Shown here one piece after another: positions 16,242 to 24,332 of a stretch of DNA of 35,163 nt. Every line of letters starts with the position of its first letter. The first letter of the stretch is position 1. The notes under the pieces were generated by a model, which saw nothing but the letters and a program-made list of their open reading frames with translations, had not been told where the DNA came from and searched no databases. The position numbers and the translations under genes were made by a program. Source of the DNA: Fibrobacter sp. (lineage in GTDB: Bacteria; Fibrobacterota; Fibrobacteria; Fibrobacterales; Fibrobacteraceae); NCBI GenBank assembly GCA_024398965.1, contig JAKSIF010000028.1, forward strand, positions 1 to 35,163, read 5' to 3'.

Positions 16242-16280
16242 AAAAAAAAAGAAAGACTTCCATTTTTCAGGAAGTCTTTC
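16242..16280 (-). terminator. Terminator of fibro-slime gene 2
   Basis: A perfect 11-bp stem GAAAGACTTCC/GGAAGTCTTTC (16251-16261 and 16270-16280) is followed on the minus strand by nine T. It separates the two fibro-slime genes transcriptionally. Confidence 0.9.
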
Positions 16281-16311
16281 GAAAAAACGGGCTGATTTCA
16301 GTTTTTTTTGA

Positions 16312-19300
16312 TTAGAGACCCAGGTCAATGGCGTTCACGTCGCCGCGGCGGACACCCCAGAGGAAGTCCTGGGTACGGTCGGTAATGACCTTGCTGTTGA
16401 CCCTGATCTTGATCTGGAGACGGGCGATATATACGCCGGTGGAGGCCAGGCGACCATTTTCGGCGCGCATGTTCCAGGCCAGGAAGAATCGACCTTCGTT
16501 ACCCAGGCAGTTCTTGGCGCCGTCATCCTTGAAGATGTCTGCGTTGCAGCTGATGGTTTCAGACTGTCTGTTCACGTATTGGCCAAGGCTTGTGTAGTAG
16601 ATAGCCTCGTAGTAGAGAACGGTGTTGTCTGCCACGGCGTCAACGATCTTTTGAATATCGGAATCGCTTCCGCGGGTGTAGTTGCTTATGTTCTCTGCGG
16701 TCAGGAGGCCGTTCTTGTAAGCATCCACGATGACATCGCTAACACCGTACTTCTTCTTGGCATCCTTGATGGAAAGCTCGCCGGTGGAAACCTTCTTGAT
16801 GAGCTCCTCGATGGTGTAGGTCACCGTGGGAGTACCGTCCGGGTTTGTGGGAGCGTCCTTGTCGAAGTAGGCTGCTGTGGACTGCGCTGCCTTGACGATT
16901 TCTGCGATTTCGTTTTCAACAAGGGTCTTCATGTCCAGGTCGCCCAGGTAGTGGCCCTGGGTACCGTAGATTGCTGCAACCTGTTCTGCGTTCAGGGTGG
17001 TTTCGCTCTTGACAAGCTTGGGCACGGTGGCGTTGGGGCTTGTGATAATGACCCTTGCGCTATCAAACGTTGCGGAACCCTTGTCCAAGGTAATAACACT
17101 GGGGCTTGTAACGGTAACGCGCTGTTCGCCGGTAATACGGACCCAGGGGTTCCTGTCGTGGGGGCCTACATCCACAAGGTCCTTGGCTTCGCCACCGACT
17201 GTAATGGGGGTGAAGCGGACAGAGTCGCCTACGGCCGGGATGTAATCCGTTTCCATGCCCTTGGGGAAGACGAGCCTCCACTGGTTTGCAGGGATGGTTC
17301 CGATATCGCTGGCTTCCTTGATGGTGGAATCCTGCACGCCATCCTTCCAGACATGGAACCTGAATAGATCTGTGCTTGCATTCTCGCCATTGACGCCTTC
17401 GCTGAAAGTCATCTTGAGAAGGGTGTTGCCGTCGCCCATGTATTCCACTTCGGCGGCGGTAATTACGGGGCCTACGCGGTCGGTAAGAGCGCCATCCACA
17501 GGGAATATGGACTGCTTGCCGTTTTCTTCGTCAGTATAGGTGTACCAGATATTGATCTTGCCGGAGTAAGCCTTTTCCTTGCCGCCGGTAAAGATGGCTG
17601 TGCCGAAACCGTTGCCGCGGCCATTGGCAATGATGGATGCTTCGGTGGCGCCATCGACGTAGCTTGCGGTGTAGGTCTCTTCGAAGTATTCATTGAATTC
17701 GCTAAAGATGAATCTTGCGGAATCCAGAATGCTCTGGCCGCCAAGAGGCTTGTTGAACTGGATCCAGATGCTGTCGGAGCGTCCATCGCCATCGCGGTCA
17801 TAGATGTAGGCGACTTCGATCTGGGGCACCGGAGGTACGGCCATGTTGATGTTTGTCCAGCTGATGGACTGGTTCTTGGCGCCTGCGCTTGAAACAGTCA
17901 GGGAGGCGTTAACGATTTCGTCGAGACCCTTTACGAAGAAGCTGGCGTGACCCTGCTGGAGGAGGACTTCGTTAATGGCGTTGCCCATGGAGTCGCAGGG
18001 GAGCAGGTTCTTGTCGGAGGTCGTGATGCTTACGGCAATGCCGCTGTACATGGTTGCCCATTCTTCGGCGTACATGATGTTCACCGGGTAGAGGCGGCCG
18101 GCCCACATCTTTTCGTCCTTGATAAGGCTGATGGGGAGGGTGTCGCTGCTGACGTTACGATCCAGTTCGCTACCGAAGGGAGACCAGAACTGGGTATAGC
18201 GCAGAGTGTCCTCGGTTTCGAAGTCGATGGTAAAGTAGTTGGAGTCCTTTACGCTTGCGAATGCCAGGTTAGGCAGTTCGTAGGGATCCACAGTGAAGTA
18301 GATGTCCTTGTAGGCGTCGGGGTTGCTCTTCAGGCTTACGCGGATGTAGTAGGTTCCCGGAGGCAGAAGCATTGCCTTGCCAAGAGCCTTGAGATCCACT
18401 GTAACCTGGGTGTAGTCGTTCTCGATGGAGATGCCGCCGAAGTAGAGGGAATCCTGCTTCAACAGGAGGCCGCCCTTCGAGACGCCCTTGCCGAACAGGG
18501 TAAAGTTGGAAGGACCAAGTTCGATCTTTGTCTTTTCGGGGCTGGAGCTAAAGTCGCAGGCCAGTTCGCGTTCAAAGACCTTCTGCCAGACTTCCTTCTT
18601 GATAAGCTTTTCATCGTCGGAAAGATTCTGGAAGAACATGCTTGCGTCAGTCTTCAGGTCGATGGAGGTGCGCATCTTGAAGTTGGATTCGTCCCTATGT
18701 CGTTCTGCATAGAAGATGTGGAACGGATAGGTTTCACCTGGGGTGAGGTCCAGCTTCTTCAAGTCGATGGAACCGTTGGACTGGTGATGCTGACCGCCGA
18801 TGTCCACCACTAACTTGTTGTTGATGAACACCCAGACGTCGTCATCGCCGTAGAATTCAAAGTACTGACCGGGAATATATTCGAACTGGGCCTGGATTTT
18901 CATGGTGAAACCGTAGTTGTGGGTTCCCATGTCGTTACCCTTGATCCAGTCGAAGTAGGGGTTCGGAATGGTTCCTGCAGAATCGAGGAACTTAAAGTCA
19001 TCTAGGAAGAACAAGCCCTTTTCGGGACTTTCCTTGTTCTTCTGGCCAAGCCAGAAACCGTCGTTATCCAGGTTCAATTCCAGGTTACGGCATGTGACGT
19101 TGGTGTAGGCCTTGCCGTTGACCACTTCCAGGGTTTCAGGCAGGAACCAGTAGTCCAGATGGTCTGTAATCTTGCAGTTCTCGGGGAAATTTGCGGCACG
19201 AACCGGCACGCCGTTGGGGCCAAGTTCCTCTTCCACCATGCCCTTGGTCAACTGAGCGCAGCCGCCGGTACCGAAGTCCTGGCTAGTCATGCCGACCTGT

Positions 19301-20175
19301 GCCTTGGCGTTGGCTTCGTCGTTGCCGTCGCCATGGAGCCAGTCAAACATCATCACAGGCAAAATCTTGGTGGGGCAGTCTCCCAGTTCTTCGGGGTAGA
19401 CGGTAGACATTTCGGGCATGCCGTACTTGGCCATGATCCAGATGGTGTCTGCAATTTCAAGAAGGGAGTCCAACAGGATTTCTTCTTCTACGGGAACGTC
19501 CATTCCCTTGATAATGCCCTGGCTGCCGATGCGGGTTTCGCCGATGGTCTGTTCAAAGGCTACGTATACTTCCTTGGGAAGGATGTTGATCGTGGATTCG
19601 AGCCATCCGCAGTACGGAGACTGCATGGGCTTCATCTTGGTATCGTTGCCATTGACCTTCATGATGGCTGTGGTGTTGGACCACGGGGGAAGCAGGCGCA
19701 CCGTCTTTGTAACAGGGACCGGGATGTAGACGTCAGTGGGCTTGGCGTTCCTTACGTCCATGGTGCCGTCGTCGTTCAAGACAATCCATACTTCGTAAAT
19801 GGGCTGGGTGGTGTCCCCTTCCACATAGTCGGGGAAGATTTCCTTCAAAGTGGGGAGGGCCGCCTCGTCCTTGAACAGCAAGGAATCGCAGGTGCTCTTG
19901 CCTTCTTGGCACTGGAGGCCGAATCTCAGCTTACGGTCGTTGATGGCCGAAGCCTTGAGACGTTCCCCCTTGAACTCAATATGGAACATTCCGTCGCTTC
20001 CCATGGAAAGTGACTTGAACTTGAAGTTGGCTTCATTATCGGCGTAGTAGAGGCCGTTGCCGTCGTAAATGACATGTGCCTTTGCGACAATCTTGTTTTC
20101 GTCTTGCGCGTTGGCGGAAATAAAAAACAGAGCCAAGCAAACTGCTATGCTCCGGAACAGGTTCAGTAACCTCAT
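16312..20175 (-). CDS. Giant secreted fibro-slime domain protein 2
   Basis: The 1287-aa paralog of the gene at 12047-16102 has the same layout: signal peptide (about 1-23, ending ANA), N-terminal domain, a PWSNTTAIMKVNG segment (about 163-250), fibro-slime/PA14-like domain (about 272-510, with FDWLHGDGND, FLLDDFK-like FFLDDFKFLD, EFYGDDDVWVFI, DIGGQHH), a DRDGDGRSDS motif, helical segments and the FlgD-Ig-like C-terminus FLAWNMRAENGRLASTGVYI. It lacks the long Ser/Pro/Gly linker of paralog 1. Conserved Cys pairs near the C-terminus could form disulfides. AGGAGA lies 7 nt before the ATG. Likely exported and exposed at the cell surface, where it may bind plant cell-wall material (family knowledge plus inference). 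Confidence 0.88.
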   Translation of the reverse strand: MRLLNLFRSIAVCLALFFISANAQDENKIVAKAHVIYDGNGLYYADNEANFKFKSLSMGSDGMFHIEFKGERLKASAINDRKLRFGLQCQEGKSTCDSLLFKDEAALPTLKEIFPDYVEGDTTQPIYEVWIVLNDDGTMDVRNAKPTDVYIPVPVTKTVRLLPPWSNTTAIMKVNGNDTKMKPMQSPYCGWLESTINILPKEVYVAFEQTIGETRIGSQGIIKGMDVPVEEEILLDSLLEIADTIWIMAKYGMPEMSTVYPEELGDCPTKILPVMMFDWLHGDGNDEANAKAQVGMTSQDFGTGGCAQLTKGMVEEELGPNGVPVRAANFPENCKITDHLDYWFLPETLEVVNGKAYTNVTCRNLELNLDNDGFWLGQKNKESPEKGLFFLDDFKFLDSAGTIPNPYFDWIKGNDMGTHNYGFTMKIQAQFEYIPGQYFEFYGDDDVWVFINNKLVVDIGGQHHQSNGSIDLKKLDLTPGETYPFHIFYAERHRDESNFKMRTSIDLKTDASMFFQNLSDDEKLIKKEVWQKVFERELACDFSSSPEKTKIELGPSNFTLFGKGVSKGGLLLKQDSLYFGGISIENDYTQVTVDLKALGKAMLLPPGTYYIRVSLKSNPDAYKDIYFTVDPYELPNLAFASVKDSNYFTIDFETEDTLRYTQFWSPFGSELDRNVSSDTLPISLIKDEKMWAGRLYPVNIMYAEEWATMYSGIAVSITTSDKNLLPCDSMGNAINEVLLQQGHASFFVKGLDEIVNASLTVSSAGAKNQSISWTNINMAVPPVPQIEVAYIYDRDGDGRSDSIWIQFNKPLGGQSILDSARFIFSEFNEYFEETYTASYVDGATEASIIANGRGNGFGTAIFTGGKEKAYSGKINIWYTYTDEENGKQSIFPVDGALTDRVGPVITAAEVEYMGDGNTLLKMTFSEGVNGENASTDLFRFHVWKDGVQDSTIKEASDIGTIPANQWRLVFPKGMETDYIPAVGDSVRFTPITVGGEAKDLVDVGPHDRNPWVRITGEQRVTVTSPSVITLDKGSATFDSARVIITSPNATVPKLVKSETTLNAEQVAAIYGTQGHYLGDLDMKTLVENEIAEIVKAAQSTAAYFDKDAPTNPDGTPTVTYTIEELIKKVSTGELSIKDAKKKYGVSDVIVDAYKNGLLTAENISNYTRGSDSDIQKIVDAVADNTVLYYEAIYYTSLGQYVNRQSETISCNADIFKDDGAKNCLGNEGRFFLAWNMRAENGRLASTGVYIARLQIKIRVNSKVITDRTQDFLWGVRRGDVNAIDLGL

Positions 20176-20513
20176 CCGTTCTCTCCTATATTTCCCTAAT
20201 CAAAACCCTAAAAACCTGGACGAAAAATAACTTTTTTTTACATCTGTACAAAGGGCTGAGGGGTAAAAGGAATGTAAACTTTTCTTGCTTGTGCAAGAGA
20301 GGGAACTCTATCCGCATTTCTTTGATTGTCAATGAATTAGAAATAGCGTGGACTTCCCCGTAAATTGCGTATTTTGACGATGTTTTTGGGAGTGTTTGTG
20401 GACTTTTTAAGTTTTTTTCAAAAAATACTGTGCCACGGGCGGGGTTAAAACCTAATTTTTAGGTCGTAATAACCATTTTTAAGCGAATTTTTGAAAAAAC
20501 AGGAGATTTTAGA
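20176..20513. promoter_or_regulatory. Divergent regulatory region between fibro-slime 2 and pta
   Basis: This 338-bp gene-free region must hold promoters in both directions. It contains a perfect palindrome TCTTGC-TTGT-GCAAGA (20283-20298), a second perfect palindrome ACCTAA-TTT-TTAGGT (20450-20464) 50 bp upstream of pta, and at 20322-20345 a 24-bp segment (TTGATTGTCAATGAATTAGA...) that recurs with few changes at 34934-34957. The pta ribosome site AGGAG is at 20503-20507. The palindromes could be operators, but no regulator can be named. Confidence 0.45.
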
Positions 20514-21905
20514 ATGAATCGCGTATATCTCGTTGCCGCTGCCGATATGGCCGCCAAGGTCAAGGTTGCAGTGGATGCCGTCGCTGCAGCAGGTCTCAAG
20601 ACCGCTACCTACAAACCCTGCCTTAACGGCGCTGCCGCTGTGGAAATGCTCAAGTCCGGCGATAGCGCTGTGCTTATGGAAAAGATTGCTGCCGACTTCA
20701 TCGCCCAGGACTTCGACGCTGTGGACGTTGTAGTGGTGGAAGGCGCCCAGGACATGAGCGGTGCCGCCGCCTACAAGTTCAACGACAAGCTTGCTACCGC
20801 TCTCGACGCAAAGATTTTCTGCGGTGACGATGACGCAGATTTGTACTGCCCCAACCGCATTATGCATTGCCCCAAGTGCATTGCCCGCAACCTTGCTGAA
20901 CCCGCTGCTGAACGCAAGACTTCCCAGGCTATGTTCCGTGCCGGCCTCCTCCAGAAGGCTTCCAAGTCCGTAAAGCGCATCGTTCTTCCCGAAGGTTCCG
21001 AACCCCGTACCGTCCAGGCTGCAGCTCTCGCCGTAGAACGCGGCATTGCAGTTCCCGTGCTCATCGGCAAGAAGTCTGAAATCGAAGCCGTGGCCAAGGA
21101 AAAGGGCGTAAAGCTCCCCGCCAACATCGAAATTATCGAACCCAGCGCAGAACTTGCTGAAAAGTACGTTCCCACCCTGGTTGAACTCCGCAAGGCCAAG
21201 GGCATGACCGAAGAAGCCGCCCGCGCAGCTCTCGCCGACAACGTGATGCTCGGCACCATGATGCTGAAGATGGGCGAAGTGGACGGTCTCGTTTCTGGTG
21301 CCATCCACTCTACCGCTGATACTCTCCGTCCGGCCCTGCAGATCATCAAGACCGCCCCGGGTGTCAAGTCCGTAAGCTCCGTGTTCTTCATGTGCCTGCC
21401 TGGCCAGACCTACGTCTACGGCGACTGCGCCATCAACCTGAACCCCACCGCCGAAGAGCTTGCAGGTATCGCCCTACAGTGCGATGACACCGCCAAGGCA
21501 TTCGGCCTGCCCAGCCGCGTTGCAATGCTTTCCTACAGCACCATCAATTCCGGCAAGGGCCCCGACGCAGACCTCGTTAAGGAAGCTACCGCCATTGCCA
21601 AGGCTGCCCGCCCCGACATGGCCCTGGATGGCCCGCTGCAGTACGATGCTGCAACTACCCCCAGCGTTGGCTCCCTGAAGGCTCCTGGTTCTGCTGTGGC
21701 TGGCAAGGCAACCGTGTTCGTGTTCCCGGATCTTTCCGCCGGTAACATCGGCTACAAGGCTGTGCAGCGTTCCGCCCAGGGTACCATCGCTATCGGCCCC
21801 ATGCTCCAGGGTCTCGCCAAGCCGGTGAACGACCTTTCCCGTGGCGCCTTGGTGGAAGACATTGTCTATACCATCGCTCTTACTGCTGTTCAGGCACAGG
21901 CTTAA
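20514..21905 (+). CDS. pta: Phosphate acetyltransferase with reduced N-terminal domain
   Basis: The 463-aa enzyme interconverts acetyl-CoA plus phosphate and acetyl phosphate plus CoA, the first step of acetate formation; acetate is a main Fibrobacter fermentation product. The catalytic PTA domain covers about 150-463 ([57 protein letters not shown]). Residues 1-145 resemble the dethiobiotin-synthase-like domain of long Pta enzymes ([26 protein letters not shown]) but have no P-loop GK[ST], and the DRTGG domain is missing. Long Pta proteins are about 700 aa and short ones about 330. No ackA is adjacent; it must lie elsewhere. Start is fixed by AGGAG 8 nt upstream. Confidence 0.93.
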   Translation: MNRVYLVAAADMAAKVKVAVDAVAAAGLKTATYKPCLNGAAAVEMLKSGDSAVLMEKIAADFIAQDFDAVDVVVVEGAQDMSGAAAYKFNDKLATALDAKIFCGDDDADLYCPNRIMHCPKCIARNLAEPAAERKTSQAMFRAGLLQKASKSVKRIVLPEGSEPRTVQAAALAVERGIAVPVLIGKKSEIEAVAKEKGVKLPANIEIIEPSAELAEKYVPTLVELRKAKGMTEEAARAALADNVMLGTMMLKMGEVDGLVSGAIHSTADTLRPALQIIKTAPGVKSVSSVFFMCLPGQTYVYGDCAINLNPTAEELAGIALQCDDTAKAFGLPSRVAMLSYSTINSGKGPDADLVKEATAIAKAARPDMALDGPLQYDAATTPSVGSLKAPGSAVAGKATVFVFPDLSAGNIGYKAVQRSAQGTIAIGPMLQGLAKPVNDLSRGALVEDIVYTIALTAVQAQA

Positions 21906-21967
21906 TAAGACGACCCGATCGACTGTCGCAAACAAGAACGTGTGACGTCGATTGCTACGCGCTTCGA

Positions 21968-21987
21968 CGACTCATAAAGATGAGTCG
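21968..21987. repeat. Short perfect palindrome downstream of pta
   Basis: CGACTCAT (21968-21975), loop AAAG and ATGAGTCG (21980-21987) form an 8-bp hairpin. The surrounding 21906-22055 is rich in CG and short inverted words (GTCGATTGC, GCGCTTCGACGA, GTCGGAAGACCGGCGG) and holds no gene. It may be an extended palindromic repeat unit or part of the pta 3' region. No T run follows, so it is not an intrinsic terminator. Confidence 0.5.
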
Positions 21988-22055
21988 CCTGCGCTTGTCG
22001 GAAGACCGGCGGCTCACAGAAGACCGTTCGGCCCTAGACGTAGGTTTCCTGAAAG

Positions 22056-22090
22056 AAAAAATCCTCGCAGTTTAACTGCGGGGATTTTTT
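22056..22090. terminator. Bidirectional terminator between pta and the TPR-like gene
   Basis: ATCCTCGCAG (22061-22070), loop TTTAA and CTGCGGGGAT (22076-22085) are followed by TTTTT and preceded by AAAAA, so it can end both convergent transcripts. Confidence 0.88.
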
Positions 22091-22139
22091 AGACTTGTCG
22101 CGACGTTCGAGTATCGAATTATTGCGTCTTTATGTCCGA

Positions 22140-22901
22140 TTACTTCTTGTCAAGCTTGGCGTTGATCTGCTTCTGCAGTTCCTTGAGTTTCCAGCGGCCG
22201 CGCTTGTCTTCGAGGAAGAAGCTGGTGCGTACTCCTCGGGAAAGCCCGCGATCGATAAGGTTCAGGGCGTCTGCATAGCGCTTCTGGTCAAAGCGCAGTT
22301 CTGCCAGGAAAAGGTAGTTGTACAGGTCCTTCGGATCCTGCTGCAGTGCCATGGTCAGGTACTTGTCAGCAAGCTTCTTGTCGGGCCAGGGAAGCACCAG
22401 GGGAATGTAGGGCAGTACAAAGTGGGCTCGGCCCAGTACCTGCCAGTTTTCAGCTGCCGTCGCCACATCGCGAACTGTAGTAGCGACGCCTTCCTTGACA
22501 GAAGTCAGAGCACCACGCTCGTTACCCCACATGGAAATTGCCGTCGCATAGATGTGGGCAATCTCCTTGTTCTTTGGAAACTTTCTGTAGGACTCTTCGC
22601 TGATTGTCTTGAGGCTATCCAGCTTGCCCTTTCGCTTGTTCTTGTCGAAAGGAACAAATCTGAAGCTGAAGTAGAGGCTCTTTACCAGGCCTGCGGTTGC
22701 CTGCTCCAGTACCGTGGAATCTTCCATGGCCTTTCGGTAGCTCTCAATCATCAGCTTGGCGTTCTTGGCATCGGCCTTGTCCCCATTGGCGCGTTCTGCT
22801 CTTGCCGCATAGCAAGAGTCCGCAACACGAAGACTTTCGTTTGCGTTTGCAGCTCCGCATACTGCCAGGAGCAGGAACATGGCCAATACAAGGTTTCTCA
22901 T
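22140..22901 (-). CDS. Secreted TPR/TatT-like protein
   Basis: The 253-aa protein has a signal peptide (about 1-20, ending ANA) and an all-helical body. Segments such as NWQVLGRAHFVLPYIPLVLPWPDKKLADKYL followed by LQQDPKDLYNYLFLAELRFDQKRYADALNLI look like TPR repeats and resemble the TatT component associated with TRAP transporters; no transporter genes are adjacent, so that role is not supported. It starts 12 bp after the stop codon of the phosphofructokinase-like gene and is probably its co-transcribed partner. Likely periplasmic. Confidence 0.7.
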   Translation of the reverse strand: MRNLVLAMFLLLAVCGAANANESLRVADSCYAARAERANGDKADAKNAKLMIESYRKAMEDSTVLEQATAGLVKSLYFSFRFVPFDKNKRKGKLDSLKTISEESYRKFPKNKEIAHIYATAISMWGNERGALTSVKEGVATTVRDVATAAENWQVLGRAHFVLPYIPLVLPWPDKKLADKYLTMALQQDPKDLYNYLFLAELRFDQKRYADALNLIDRGLSRGVRTSFFLEDKRGRWKLKELQKQINAKLDKK

Positions 22902-22913
22902 GGAGCCTGTTTC

Positions 22914-24251
22914 TTACTTCTTGCCCTTGCCCTTTCCGGAGAAGTAGTCCTGCTGACGGGTTACGCCCAGCACGGCATGCCACAGGGTTCCGTTGGGGTT
23001 GATCTTCTTACGTTCGTTGACGGCGTACTCGATAGGCACGTGGGAGAATGCGTTGTTCATGCTGCCCACAACCATGTCGGTCTTGCCTGCCATGCCTGCG
23101 TGTACGGCGGCTTCAGCCAGCTGGAAGCAGAAGATGGCGTCGGTACCCTTGGCCGGAGTGCTACGAACCATGTAGCTTGGGTCAAAGTACTTGATGTTGA
23201 TTTCCTTGCCAACGCTGTTGAAGTGTTCCTTGATCTTACGGGTCAGGAATTCGCCAATGTCGTTCTTGAGCACGTTGCCGCTTGCGTCCTTGCGTTCGGG
23301 CTGGCCAATGAACAGTTCCTGGCCGGCGCCTTCTGCAACTGCAATCACGGCGTGGGTCTTGCCGTTGTCGTAGCGGCTTTCAAGAGCCTTGCACAGGCCC
23401 TCGAGGGTAAAGGGAACTTCGGGTACCAGGCAGATGTTCACCACGGTGGTGGCGAGGGCTGCGTAGGCGGCGATAAAGCCGGAGTCGCGACCCATGAGCT
23501 TAACCAGGCCAAGGCCGTTGAATGCGCCGTTTGCTTCGTTGTGGGCGCAGGTGATAACGTCTGTGGCACTGAGAACGGCGGTTTCAAAACCGAAGGTTCT
23601 GTCGATCAGGTTCAAGTCGTTATCGATTGTCTTGGGAATACCGATAATGGAGATGGGCTGCTTGCGCTTCTTCACTTCTTCGGCAATGGCGTGGGCGCCG
23701 CGGAGGGTACCGTCACCGCCGATGCAGAACAGCACGTTGATGTTGAGGCGCATCAGGGTGTCTACCATGATAGCCGGGTCCTGCTCACCGCGGGAGCTGC
23801 CGAGAATGGTACCGCCGTCGTCCTGGATGGCGTCCACTACGTCCGGGTTCAGCACCTTGGGAGAATAGCCGTACTTGGGGTTGAGGCCGCGGTAGCCATA
23901 GGGAATACCGAAGATGTTATGGACACCGTAGTCGAACCACAGGGTCTGAACCAGGCCCTTGATTACGCTGTTCAAGCCGGGGCAGAGGCCGCCGCAGGTC
24001 ACGATGCCTGCTCGGGTCCATGCCGGGTCGTGGAAAATGGTTTCGCGGGGGCCAGCTGCTTCCAGGGAAGGAACCGGAACGTTCTTTTCGTAGAACTGGT
24101 GAAGGCGCTTGACATCGCAAGTCAGGCTGACTCGTTCGCTGTCAGAAACGAACTGGACGCCCTTCATGGGGGACTTGAGTGTTCCGGTTCCTACGGTTTC
24201 AATGCCGAGATCGTAGGCCGACGGATTTAGCAGAATATCTTCTTGTGTCAT
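22914..24251 (-). CDS. 6-phosphofructokinase, long plant/trypanosome-like type
   Basis: The 445-aa kinase phosphorylates fructose 6-phosphate to fructose 1,6-bisphosphate in glycolysis. Landmarks are GIVTCGGLCPGLN, GYRGL, the phosphoryl-donor motif GGDGT, GIPKTIDND with the catalytic aspartate, and GRDSGFIA. GGDGT with Gly points to ATP as donor, whereas the Lys in PKTIDND is the residue found in pyrophosphate-dependent enzymes; plant and trypanosomatid ATP enzymes show this same combination. The N-terminal extension of about 85 residues is also typical of that clade. Donor should still be regarded as inferred. Start has AAGGA 8 nt upstream; own promoter at 24303-24332. Confidence 0.9.
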   Translation of the reverse strand: MTQEDILLNPSAYDLGIETVGTGTLKSPMKGVQFVSDSERVSLTCDVKRLHQFYEKNVPVPSLEAAGPRETIFHDPAWTRAGIVTCGGLCPGLNSVIKGLVQTLWFDYGVHNIFGIPYGYRGLNPKYGYSPKVLNPDVVDAIQDDGGTILGSSRGEQDPAIMVDTLMRLNINVLFCIGGDGTLRGAHAIAEEVKKRKQPISIIGIPKTIDNDLNLIDRTFGFETAVLSATDVITCAHNEANGAFNGLGLVKLMGRDSGFIAAYAALATTVVNICLVPEVPFTLEGLCKALESRYDNGKTHAVIAVAEGAGQELFIGQPERKDASGNVLKNDIGEFLTRKIKEHFNSVGKEINIKYFDPSYMVRSTPAKGTDAIFCFQLAEAAVHAGMAGKTDMVVGSMNNAFSHVPIEYAVNERKKINPNGTLWHAVLGVTRQQDYFSGKGKGKK

Positions 24252-24302
24252 ACTAGCATCCTTTTATGGTTGCTTGGTTCTTAGCTAGCCCTTGCATCCA
24301 TA

Positions 24303-24332
24303 AAGATACATAATCACAGATTAAATTGACAA
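24303..24332 (-). promoter_or_regulatory. Sigma70-type promoter of the phosphofructokinase unit
   Basis: On the minus strand TTGTCA (24332-24327), an 18-bp spacer and TATCTT (24308-24303) precede the start codon at 24251, leaving a leader of about 45 nt. The -35 box lies inside the last codons of the histidine kinase gene. Confidence 0.5.

Noticed and set aside
20398-20513. T-box or riboswitch upstream of pta
   Set aside because: Only a short palindrome is present; no conserved aptamer core or terminator/antiterminator pair is seen.
22095-24230. Plus-strand open frame of about 700 codons opposite the TPR-like and phosphofructokinase genes
   Set aside because: It spans two convincing minus-strand genes and crosses their terminator; no protein feature supports it.
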